This document shows, one piece after another, positions 23,280 through 30,797 of a stretch of DNA of 64,000 bases. Both the position numbers and the translations under genes were made by a program. The stretch is taken from the NCBI GenBank assembly GCA_035512495.1, contig DATKDW010000017.1:1-64000 (forward strand), read 5' to 3'. Positions within the stretch are counted from its first letter, which is position 1, and every line of letters starts with the position of its first letter. The DNA is from Acidimicrobiales bacterium (GTDB lineage Bacteria; Actinomycetota; Acidimicrobiia; Acidimicrobiales; CADCSY01). Under the pieces are notes generated by a model. That model did no database searches and was not told where the DNA came from. It saw nothing but the letters and a program-made list of their open reading frames with translations.

Positions 23280-23987
23280 CTGGTCACCGCATCGTCGAAG
23301 GGCCTCGGCCGGGCGTCGGCCGAGGCGCTGGCCGCCGACGGGGCGCGGATGGTCATCTGCGCCCGGGGCCGTGAGGCGCTCGACGAGACGGCGTCGGCCA
23401 TCACCGCCGCCGGCGGCGAGGTGCTGCCGATCGTGGCCGACGTGACCGATCCGGCGGTGCCGGCCGAGCTGGTGGCGGCCGCCGTCGAGCGCTGGGGTCG
23501 GCTCGACATCGTGGTGGGCAACGCCGGAGGCCCGCCGCCCGGTGCCGCCCTCGACGTCGACGACGATGCCCTTGGCGCAGCCATCAACGCCAACCTGCTC
23601 ACGTCGGTGCGGCTGGTGCGCGCCGCGGTGCCCCACCTGCGGGCCAACGGCTGGGGCCGGATCTGCCTGATCACGTCGTCGTCGGTCCGCCAGCCCATCC
23701 CGTTCCTGGCACTGTCGAACACCGCCCGCGCCGGGCTCTGGGGGTGGGCCAAGACCGCGGCGCAAGACCTGGTTTCCGACGGCATCACCCTCAACCTGGC
23801 CTGTCCCGGCCTCCACGCCACCGACCGCGTCCGCCAGCTCGGGGGCGGCTCCGACGGCGGCGGCCGCCCCATTGGCGACCCGGGAGACTTCGGCAAGGTC
23901 GTGGCCTTCCTCTGCTCCGAGCCCGCTGGCTACATCAGCGGCACCGCGGTGGGCGTCGACGGCGCCTCGGTGGCCGGCCTGCTCTGA
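23250..23987 (+). CDS. SDR family protein with atypical active site
   Basis: 245 residues. Short-chain dehydrogenase fold: TASSKGLGRASAE cofactor loop, CARG after strand 2 (NADP-like), VGNAGGPPPG and a C-terminal GTAVGVDGA. The Ser is present in ITSSSVRQP, but the usual Tyr-x3-Lys reads SNTARAGLWGWAK, so the catalytic Tyr is replaced (Ser/Asn region) while a Lys remains. A subgroup of actinobacterial SDRs shares this LALSNTxRAG sequence, so it is a family trait, not damage. Substrate unknown. Coupled to the M24 gene through the duplicated start. Confidence 0.85.
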   Translation: MDLGIEGRVALVTASSKGLGRASAEALAADGARMVICARGREALDETASAITAAGGEVLPIVADVTDPAVPAELVAAAVERWGRLDIVVGNAGGPPPGAALDVDDDALGAAINANLLTSVRLVRAAVPHLRANGWGRICLITSSSVRQPIPFLALSNTARAGLWGWAKTAAQDLVSDGITLNLACPGLHATDRVRQLGGGSDGGGRPIGDPGDFGKVVAFLCSEPAGYISGTAVGVDGASVAGLL

Positions 23988-24025
23988 GGGGCGCGGGTGG
24001 GGCGGCGTGCGGTCCCCCCCCAGGG

Positions 24026-24076
24026 CTTCTGGCACCAGAACCGCGCTGCCTGACGGCGCGGTTCTGGTGCCAGAAC
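24026..24076. repeat. 51-bp palindromic element, family A copy 4
   Basis: CTTCTGGCACCAGAACCGCG ... CGGTTCTGGTGCCAGAAC, the most perfect copy. Lies between the convergent SDR and GerMN genes, a terminator position. A short G-rich run (GGGGTGGGGTGGGGAGG) follows it. Confidence 0.85.
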
Positions 24077-24104
24077 GGGGTGGGGTGGGGAGGGGGGGCT
24101 CCGG

Positions 24105-25601
24105 TCAGGCGGCGTCGGCGCGGGTGATGATCGTGCAGCTGGACTGGAGCCACTCGAAGAAGGCGTCGCAGCTGCCGCCGAGGCGGTACTCGACCTCGTC
24201 GACGGTACCGAACTGGAACACCGTGGCGTTGAGCTCGGCCAGCAGGGCGGCGCTGCCGGCGCTGGTGCTGGCGTTGGGGATGAGGTCGGGCAGCGACGGG
24301 TCGAGGTCGACCACCGCCCGGCCGTCGGCCACGGTGACACCGAGCAGGGCGCCCGCCGTCTCCTCGGAGAACCAGGAGCTGAAGCCGTCGGCGCGCTCGT
24401 CGGCGGTGGGGCCGGCCAGCAGCGCATCGAGCGAGGCGCGTAGGACGCCGGGTGACGCCGGCACCGCCCGCAGGGTGACGGCCACCTCGCCCGGCTCCTC
24501 GCAGGTGAAGAACACCTCGACCACCATCTGGTCGCTCGTCACGGCGGCATCGGAGGCCGGGCAGGACGCCTCGTTGGCAGGCACGGTGGTCGCCGACGGG
24601 TCCGAGCCGGGCACATCGTCATCGTCGACACCAGCGACCTCGCCGTCGTCGAAGGTCATGCGAACAACCGTGGCCTCCTGGACGGTGCCGTCCTTGGCGG
24701 AGTCGGTGAAGACCACAAGTGCACCGCCCGGCGCGGTGGGCCGCTCGATGGTGAACGTGGCCTCGAATGGCCCGAGCTCGCCCATGGAGCCGCCGGTGGT
24801 GAAGGTGGCGCCGAGCGACTCGCCGGCCCCCATGCCGTGCTGACGGACCTCCAGCTGGATGGTGCCCTCGAAGGCGGTCGACGTGCCGGTCGCAGTCACC
24901 TCTCGGTCGACGGCCGCTCGGTCCCCGGCGGTGAAGAACACCGTGGTCGTGACGCGCACCTCGGGGATGCTGGCGGCGCGAGCGCCGGTCACGAACCACC
25001 CGCCCTGGTCGAGACGCCGCATCCCCACGGTGGTCTTCAAGGGCGAGTCGGGCTGGGAGCGGAGGACCACCCCGCCGGCCTCAGACGTCTCGCGCTCGCC
25101 CACCGGGACGGACCAGGGTCCTTCGAAGCCCTCCTCCACCACCGGGTCGGGGAAGCCGAGGTAGGTGCGGGCGAAGTCGACGGCGGTGGCCTCGGGGTCG
25201 GTGTAGTCGACCTCCGCGCTGCCGTGGAAGCCGTCTCCGGGGCCGACGCCCGGCTCGTACCTCGCCGCCGCCTCGCGGGTGGTGAAGGGCCAGATGCCGT
25301 CGAAGCGCTCGCCAGTGGGCTCGCCGGTCGCGGGCGGCGGGACCTCCACCCCGGACGTGGGCGAGGTGGCCACCGGGCCGGTCTCGACCGAGGTCGGGTC
25401 GTCGCCGATCATCGGCACGGCCACGAAGGCGACGGCGGCCATCGCGGCGACGGCGAGGCCAGCCCACCCGGCGGTGCGGAACCGGCGGCGTCGCTGTGCG
25501 GCGGCCACGCCGGACTGGATCGCCGCCCAGCTGTCGTGGCCGGGCTCGACCCGGTCGGCTCGGGCGCGCAGAGCGCGTCGGAGGCGGTCGTCGGTGCTCA
25601 T
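24105..25601 (-). CDS. Membrane-anchored Gmad2/GerMN domain protein, probable ECF partner
   Basis: 498 residues. A short cytoplasmic N-terminus (DDRLRRALRARADRVEPGHDS) precedes one membrane span (~44-65, GLAVAAMAAVAFVAVPM). Outside the membrane are a Thr/Pro linker, a Gmad2 immunoglobulin-like region (~235-315) and a C-terminal GerMN domain (~390-485, LRASLDALLAGPTADERADG ... LLGVTVADGRAVVDLD). The gene overlaps the ECF sigma gene by 4 bp and the cytoplasmic segment is in the place of an anti-sigma domain, so it probably senses an envelope signal and holds the sigma factor. No zinc-binding HxxxCxxC is seen. The ligand is unknown. Confidence 0.78.
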   Translation of the reverse strand: MSTDDRLRRALRARADRVEPGHDSWAAIQSGVAAAQRRRRFRTAGWAGLAVAAMAAVAFVAVPMIGDDPTSVETGPVATSPTSGVEVPPPATGEPTGERFDGIWPFTTREAAARYEPGVGPGDGFHGSAEVDYTDPEATAVDFARTYLGFPDPVVEEGFEGPWSVPVGERETSEAGGVVLRSQPDSPLKTTVGMRRLDQGGWFVTGARAASIPEVRVTTTVFFTAGDRAAVDREVTATGTSTAFEGTIQLEVRQHGMGAGESLGATFTTGGSMGELGPFEATFTIERPTAPGGALVVFTDSAKDGTVQEATVVRMTFDDGEVAGVDDDDVPGSDPSATTVPANEASCPASDAAVTSDQMVVEVFFTCEEPGEVAVTLRAVPASPGVLRASLDALLAGPTADERADGFSSWFSEETAGALLGVTVADGRAVVDLDPSLPDLIPNASTSAGSAALLAELNATVFQFGTVDEVEYRLGGSCDAFFEWLQSSCTIITRADAA

Positions 25602-26128
25602 CGCTGGTCCTCCAGCATGGTCTCGAGTGCGGCGAGGCCGCGGTGCACGTGGGTCTTGATCGAGCCGCGGCTGACGACCATGGCGTCGGCCATCTCGGCT
25701 TCGGAGAGGTCGAGGTAGAAGCGCAGCACCAGCGCCTCGCGCTGGCGCTCGGGGAGCAGCGCCAGCGCGGCGAGCACCCGGTCGTGCTCGCGGGCCTCCA
25801 TGGCGCCGGCCTCGGCCGAGGGAGCGGTGCCGGGCGCGGGGGCAGGGTGGCGGGCGGCGGACTGGCGGCGGCGCATCCGCGACCGGGCCCCGTTGAGCAC
25901 GGCGGTGCGCAACCAGGCGTCGGCGGCCTCGACCCGGCGCAGGCGGCCCCAGCCGACCTGGAGCGAGACGAAGGCGTCCTGGACGACCTCCTCGCTGGCG
26001 CCCACGTCGTCGAGCAGGAGGGCGGCCAGGCGGACCAGGTCGCGGTAGTGGGCCTCGTGGAGGGCGGCCACGGCCGAGGCGGCCGAGGTCTCCTCGCTCA
26101 CCCCTCGTAGTGCCATCGCGTCCATCAT
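25598..26128 (-). CDS. SigE-family ECF RNA polymerase sigma factor
   Basis: 176 residues. Region 2 (HEAHYRDLVRLAALLLDDVG ... VVQDAF) and region 4 (LPERQREALVLRFYLDLSEAE ... SRGSIKTHVHRGL) are intact, joined by an Ala/Pro/Arg-rich linker. Directs transcription of a small regulon, likely including itself: an ECF-type promoter lies just upstream. The start could be the ATG at 26128 or 26125, or a GTG at 26131 that would be nearly leaderless. Overlaps the downstream membrane protein gene by 4 bp. Confidence 0.9.
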   Translation of the reverse strand: MMDAMALRGVSEETSAASAVAALHEAHYRDLVRLAALLLDDVGASEEVVQDAFVSLQVGWGRLRRVEAADAWLRTAVLNGARSRMRRRQSAARHPAPAPGTAPSAEAGAMEAREHDRVLAALALLPERQREALVLRFYLDLSEAEMADAMVVSRGSIKTHVHRGLAALETMLEDQR

Positions 26129-26138
26129 CACCCCTACA

Positions 26139-26162
26139 GACGCCGTGACCCCGGATCCGGTT
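26139..26162 (-). promoter_or_regulatory. Candidate autoregulatory ECF promoter
   Basis: On the minus strand AACC (26162-26159) and CGTC (26142-26139) are separated by 16 nt, the spacing and sequence typical of ECF sigma promoters (AAC...CGTC). The start codon follows about 7-10 nt later. Suggests the sigma factor transcribes its own operon. Confidence 0.5.
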
Positions 26163-26206
26163 GACACGCCCGCCCCGGCGACTTCGCGGCCGTCGGAGCG
26201 CGCCGG

Positions 26207-26212
26207 TACCGT
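26207..26212 (+). promoter_or_regulatory. Leaderless-type -10 hexamer of membrane protein gene
   Basis: TACCGT, 6 nt before the GTG at 26219. Confidence 0.45.
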
Positions 26213-26218
26213 CGTCGC

Positions 26219-27070
26219 GTGATCCGCCTCGACGCCGCCACCGTGCTGCTCCAGTGGTCGGTCGGCGGGCTGTTCTTCCTCTGGGTCACGACCCGGCACC
26301 GGGAGGTGGGCCTCGGCTACGGCTGGCTGATGCGGGCGACGTTCCTGGTGCTGGCGCTGGGCGCGGTGGCCGCCGGGACCGCCTTCCACCCCCTCGCCCT
26401 GCGCGACGCCGCCGCCGTCGGGGTGGCGGTTGCCGCCGGCGTGGCCCTAGTCGTCTCGGTGGTCCGCCGCCGGGCCGGGGTGGCCGGCCAGCACGAGCAC
26501 ACGGAGCGCCGTGAGGCCCGGGTGGCGGCCATGACCGGCATCGACCGGGCCGCGACCACGCGCGACCCGGAGGCGGCGGAGTTCCCGCCGTGGCTCGACC
26601 TGGTGGCGCCCGCCATCGGCGTCGTCGGCCTCGCCGCGGCGGCCGTCGACGCCGGTGACCCGGCCCTGGCCCTGCTGCGCACCTTCGTGGGCGCCCTGTT
26701 CCTCGGCGCCGTCACCGATGCCATGCTCCTCGGGCACTGGTACCTCGTGCAGCCGGGGATGAGCCGGACCCCGCTGCTCGAGCAGGTGCGGTGGCTCACC
26801 GTCATCTGGCCGCTCGAGGTGATCGCCCTCCTGCTGCCCACCGGGATGCTGTCGGTCCTGAACGGCACCATCGCCGACGGCTACAACGGCCTGCTCGGGT
26901 GGTTCTGGGTGGCGTGCGCCGTCGCCACGATCGTCCTGTGCGTCGCCACCAGGGCGGCGCTGCGGGAGCGCTACTACTCGGCGGTGATGGCCGCCACCGG
27001 CCTGCTCTACCTGGCCATCCTCACCGCGTTCGGGACCGACCTGGTGGCCCGGATCCTCCTCTCGCCCTGA
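26219..27070 (+). CDS. Polytopic membrane protein of unknown function
   Basis: 283 residues with about eight hydrophobic segments, a short charged loop near residues 85-120 (RRRAGVAGQHEHTERREAR) and a conserved-looking LLGHWYLVQPGMSRTPL stretch. The GHWYLVQP stretch after a membrane span could hold a metal or heme ligand, but no family is recognised with certainty. GTG start supported by its promoter hexamer. It is divergent from the ECF sigma operon with a 90-bp shared control region, so it may belong to that regulon (inference). Confidence 0.7.
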   Translation: MIRLDAATVLLQWSVGGLFFLWVTTRHREVGLGYGWLMRATFLVLALGAVAAGTAFHPLALRDAAAVGVAVAAGVALVVSVVRRRAGVAGQHEHTERREARVAAMTGIDRAATTRDPEAAEFPPWLDLVAPAIGVVGLAAAAVDAGDPALALLRTFVGALFLGAVTDAMLLGHWYLVQPGMSRTPLLEQVRWLTVIWPLEVIALLLPTGMLSVLNGTIADGYNGLLGWFWVACAVATIVLCVATRAALRERYYSAVMAATGLLYLAILTAFGTDLVARILLSP

Positions 27071-27124
27071 CCCTGGCGCCCGGCGCACCCGTGGCGCCCG
27101 GACGGTTCGCCGGGCCCGAGCCGA

Positions 27125-27130
27125 TAGCCT
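27125..27130 (+). promoter_or_regulatory. Leaderless-type -10 hexamer of the NAGGN locus
   Basis: TAGCCT, 10 nt before the ATG at 27141. Confidence 0.5.
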
Positions 27131-27140
27131 CGACGGCGAC

Positions 27141-28931
27141 ATGTGTGGCTTCGCCGGAGAGCTCCGACTCGACCACCAGCCCGCCGACGCGGCGGTGGTT
27201 GCCCGCATGGCGGGCACCATGACCGACCGGGGCCCCGACGGCGTGGGCCTCTGGCAGCAGGGCCCGATCGCCATCGGGCACCGGCGCCTCAAGGTGATCG
27301 ACCTCACCGACCACGCCGCCCAGCCGATGGTCGACGCCGAGCTCGGGCTCACCATCGCCTTCAACGGCTGCATCTACAACTACCCGAAGCTGCGCGACGA
27401 GCTCCGCCAGGCGGGCTACCGGTTCTTCTCCACCGGCGACACCGAGGTGCTCCTCAAGGCCTACCACCACTGGGGCGACCGCTTCGTCGACCACCTCCAC
27501 GGCATGTTCGCCTTCTGCATCGTCGAGCGCGACAGCGGCCGGGTGCTCCTCGGCCGCGACCGCCTCGGCATCAAGCCGCTCTACACCGCCGAGGTCGGCC
27601 GGTCGCTGCGCTTCGCCTCCACCCTGCCGGCGCTGGTGGAGGGCGGCGGCGTCGACACCACCGTCGACAAGGTGGCGCTGCACCACTACCTGAGCTTCCA
27701 CGCGGTGGTGCCCGCGCCTCACACGATCATCGAGGGCGTCCGCAAGGTGCCGCCGGCCACGATCCTCGCCATCGAGCCCGACGGCCGACAGCACGCGACC
27801 ACCTACTGGGAGCCGTCGCACCGCCGCCGCTCCGAGCACGCCGGCATGAGCGAGCGCGACTGGGAGGACGCGATCCTCGACGCCCTGCGCCTGGCGGTGC
27901 AGCGCCGGCTGGTGTCCGACGTCCCCGTCGGCGTCCTGCTCTCCGGGGGGCTCGACTCGAGCCTCATCGTCGGTCTCCTGGCCGAGGAGGGCCAGCACGG
28001 CCTCAACACCTTCAGCATCGGCTTCGAGGCGGTCGGCGGGCGCTCGGGCGACGAGTTCGTCTACTCCGACGTGGTGGCCCAGCGCTTCGAGACCGACCAC
28101 CACCAGCTCCGCATCACCGACCGCATGCTGCCCGCCCTCGACGGCGCCATCGCGGCGATGAGCGAGCCCATGGTGAGCCACGACGCGGTGGCGTTCTACC
28201 TCCTGTCGCAGGAGGTGGCCAAGCACGTCAAGGTCGTGCAGTCCGGACAGGGCGCCGACGAGGTCTTCGCCGGCTACCACTGGTACCCGCCCATGACCGA
28301 GGTGGCCGACGGCGACCTCGAGGCGACCATCGACACCTACGCCCGGGCCTTCGTCGACCGGCCCCACGAGGCCATGGCCGAGCTGGTGGCGCCCGAGTGG
28401 CAGGTCGAGCTCGACGCCAGCCGGGCCTTCCTCGCCCAGCACCTGGGCAAGGGCGATGCCGACACCGCCGTCGACGCCGCCCTCCGGCTCGACACCCAGA
28501 TCATGCTGGTCGACGACCCCGTGAAGCGGGTCGACAACATGACCATGGCGTGGGGGCTCGAGGCCCGGGTGCCCTTCCTCGACCACGAGCTCGTCGAGCT
28601 GGCCGCCGCCTGCCCGCCCGGCCTCAAGCTGGCCCACGAGGGCAAGGGCGTGCTCAAGGAGGCGGCCCGCCGCGTCATCCCCCACGAGGTGATCGACCGG
28701 CCCAAGGGCTACTTCCCCGTGCCGGCCCTCACCCACCTCGAGGGCCCGTACCTCGAGCTGGTGACCGAGGCCCTGCGCGCGCCGGCCGCCCAGGACCGCG
28801 GGCTGTTCCAGGCCGACGCGGTCGACGCCCTCCTCCGCAACCCGAACGACGAGCTGACGCCGCTGCGGGGGAACAAGCTGTGGCAGCTCGCCCTCCTCGA
28901 GCTCTGGTTCCAGTCCCACGGCATCAAGTAG
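27141..28931 (+). CDS. asnO: N-acetylglutaminylglutamine amidotransferase
   Basis: 596 residues. Class II glutamine amidotransferase domain with Cys2 as nucleophile (MCGFAGELRL), DRGPDGVGL and FNGCIYNYPKL, followed by an asparagine-synthetase-type domain with the ATP loop LLSGGLDSSLI near residue 270 and SGQGADEVFAGY. By itself it would be called AsnB, but the length, VDNMTMAWGLEARVPF region and above all the next two genes identify it as the enzyme that amidates the C-terminal carboxyl of N-acetylglutaminylglutamine, giving the osmolyte NAGGN. Must start at this ATG because Cys2 has to be N-terminal after Met removal. Confidence 0.9.
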   Translation: MCGFAGELRLDHQPADAAVVARMAGTMTDRGPDGVGLWQQGPIAIGHRRLKVIDLTDHAAQPMVDAELGLTIAFNGCIYNYPKLRDELRQAGYRFFSTGDTEVLLKAYHHWGDRFVDHLHGMFAFCIVERDSGRVLLGRDRLGIKPLYTAEVGRSLRFASTLPALVEGGGVDTTVDKVALHHYLSFHAVVPAPHTIIEGVRKVPPATILAIEPDGRQHATTYWEPSHRRRSEHAGMSERDWEDAILDALRLAVQRRLVSDVPVGVLLSGGLDSSLIVGLLAEEGQHGLNTFSIGFEAVGGRSGDEFVYSDVVAQRFETDHHQLRITDRMLPALDGAIAAMSEPMVSHDAVAFYLLSQEVAKHVKVVQSGQGADEVFAGYHWYPPMTEVADGDLEATIDTYARAFVDRPHEAMAELVAPEWQVELDASRAFLAQHLGKGDADTAVDAALRLDTQIMLVDDPVKRVDNMTMAWGLEARVPFLDHELVELAAACPPGLKLAHEGKGVLKEAARRVIPHEVIDRPKGYFPVPALTHLEGPYLELVTEALRAPAAQDRGLFQADAVDALLRNPNDELTPLRGNKLWQLALLELWFQSHGIK

Positions 28932-28986
28932 CCACTCCCGCGGGTAGCACCGCTCCCACACGCCGCCGACCCAGGACGCATCACCG

Positions 28987-30768
28987 ATGACACCTCCCAC
29001 GGTCTCGGACGCCGACAGCGACGACCACCCCGGCGGCGAGGCGGTGACGGCTCACGACGTCGCGCTCGAGTGCGGCTGGGGCCGTCTGGTCTTCGGCCAG
29101 ACCTTCGACGACGGCGACGCGCTGGCGGCGGTGCTGCGCAGCGAGGAGCTCGGCCAGCGCGACATCTGCCTGTACCACCCCGAGCCCCACGTGCTGGTCA
29201 GCCGCGACCCCGGCCAGCTCTTCGTCGACCCCTCCCACACCTACCGCCGTCGGCTCGACATCGTGGCCGACGAGGTCGAGCGGTGTGACGCCCCGGGGGT
29301 GCGGGTGCGCCTCTTCGAGGGTCACGACGACGCCGAGGCAATCAACCGCATCTACACCGCGGCGGGCATGGTCACCGCCCCGCCCGGCGTGATGGAGGCC
29401 AACCACACCTCGCCGGCGTTCCACTACCTGGTGGCGGAGGACACCCTCACCGGCGAGGTGATCGGCACCGTCACCGGCATCGACCACCACGAGGTCTTCG
29501 GCGACCCCGAGCACGGCACCAGCCTCTGGTGCCTCGCCGTCGACCCCCAGTGCCTCCGGGCGGGCGTGGGCGAGGCCCTGACCCGGGAGCTGCTCGTCGA
29601 GCTCCAGTCGAGGGGCCGGCGCTTCTGCGACCTCTCGGTGATGCACGACAACCTTCCCGCCATTCGCCTCTACGAGAAGCTGGGCTTCGAGCGGGTGCCG
29701 GTCTTCGTGGTCAAGCGGAAGAACCCGATCAACGAGCCGCTCTTCGTGGGGCCCGTCCCCGGCGACATCGAGGCGCTCAACCCCTACGCCCGCATCATCG
29801 CCGACGAGGCCCGGCGCCGGGGGATCTTCGTCGACGTGATCGACGCCGAGGGCGGGTTCCTGCGCCTCAGCTACGGCGGGCGCGAGGTGGTGACGCGCGA
29901 GTCGCTGTCCGAGCTGACGTCGGGCGTGGCGGTGAGCTGGTGCGACGACAAGCGGGTCACCCGGCGGATGCTCGACCGCGCCGGCCTGTCGATCCCCGAA
30001 GGCGTGTCGGCCTCCACGCCCGAGGACGACGCCGCCTTCCTCGACAAGGTGGGCGAGGTCGTGGTCAAGCCGGCCCGCGGCGAACAGGGCCGGGGCATCA
30101 CGGTGGGCGTGACCGACCCCGACCACCTCGAGCGCGCCGTGGTGGCGGCCCGGTCGCACTGCCCCGAGGTGCTCATCGAGCGTCGCCACCACGGAGAGGA
30201 CGTGCGGGTGGTGGTCATCGGCCACGAGGTGGTCGCCGCCTCCGTCCGGCGCCCGGCCACCGTCATCGGCGACGGTCGTCACACCGTCGAAGAGCTCATC
30301 AAGGCGCAGAGCCGGCGGCGGGCCTCTGCCACGGGGGGCGAGTCGACCATCCCTCTCGACGACAGCACGGTCGAGACCGTTGTGGCGGCCGGCTGGTCGC
30401 TCGACCACGTGCTGCCCGAGTCGATGCCCCTCGAGGTGCGCCGCACCGCCAACCTCCACACCGGCGGGACCATCCACGACGTCACCGCCGACCTCCACCC
30501 CGCGCTGGCCGAGGCCGCGGTCACCGCCAGCCGGGTGCTCGACCTGCCGGTGACCGGCCTCGACCTGCTGGTGACCGCCGTCGACCAGCCCGAGTACGTG
30601 ATCATCGAGGCCAACGAGCGACCCGGCCTCGCCAACCACGAGCCCCAGCCCACCGCCGAGCGCTTCGTCGACCTGCTCTTCCCCTCCACCCGTGCCCTGC
30701 CGCGGGGGTGGGACCCGTCCAACCACGGTCGCACCGTCGCCGGCCAGCAGCGCCACCACGCCGGTTGA
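28987..30768 (+). CDS. ngg: N-acetylglutaminylglutamine synthetase (GNAT plus ATP-grasp)
   Basis: 593 residues with two enzymes in one chain. Residues ~60-245 are a GNAT acetyltransferase (LWCLAVDPQCLRAGVGEALT is the acetyl-CoA loop, DNLPAIRLYEKLGFERVPVF the closing part). Residues ~265-580 are an ATP-grasp ligase of the cyanophycin-synthetase/glutathione-synthetase-like kind (VVVKPARGEQGRGITVGV, RHHGEDVRVVVIGHEVVAAS, EANERPGL). Together they make N-acetylglutaminylglutamine from two Gln, acetyl-CoA and ATP. Follows asnO by 55 bp. Confidence 0.9.
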   Translation: MTPPTVSDADSDDHPGGEAVTAHDVALECGWGRLVFGQTFDDGDALAAVLRSEELGQRDICLYHPEPHVLVSRDPGQLFVDPSHTYRRRLDIVADEVERCDAPGVRVRLFEGHDDAEAINRIYTAAGMVTAPPGVMEANHTSPAFHYLVAEDTLTGEVIGTVTGIDHHEVFGDPEHGTSLWCLAVDPQCLRAGVGEALTRELLVELQSRGRRFCDLSVMHDNLPAIRLYEKLGFERVPVFVVKRKNPINEPLFVGPVPGDIEALNPYARIIADEARRRGIFVDVIDAEGGFLRLSYGGREVVTRESLSELTSGVAVSWCDDKRVTRRMLDRAGLSIPEGVSASTPEDDAAFLDKVGEVVVKPARGEQGRGITVGVTDPDHLERAVVAARSHCPEVLIERRHHGEDVRVVVIGHEVVAASVRRPATVIGDGRHTVEELIKAQSRRRASATGGESTIPLDDSTVETVVAAGWSLDHVLPESMPLEVRRTANLHTGGTIHDVTADLHPALAEAAVTASRVLDLPVTGLDLLVTAVDQPEYVIIEANERPGLANHEPQPTAERFVDLLFPSTRALPRGWDPSNHGRTVAGQQRHHAG

Positions 30769-30783
30769 CGCCCGGCCGCCGCC

Positions 30784-30789
30784 TACCAT
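30784..30789 (+). promoter_or_regulatory. Leaderless-type -10 hexamer before the M42 gene
   Basis: TACCAT, 8 nt before the ATG at 30798. It could give a separate transcript within the osmolyte locus. Confidence 0.4.
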
Positions 30790-30797
30790 CGGGCGTG

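Noticed and set aside
20467-24076. CRISPR array from repeated palindromes
   Set aside because: Copies are 0.8-1.8 kb apart with genes between them, no spacers and no cas genes.
20467-24076. Family A as classic MITE or insertion sequence
   Set aside because: Only copy 3 has a flanking duplication and that is 33 bp long; the other copies show no target-site duplication and no transposase is in the window.
27141-28931. Ordinary asparagine synthetase AsnB
   Set aside because: The two following genes are the specific NAGGN synthetase and its companion M42 peptidase, so the amidotransferase of that pathway is the better call.
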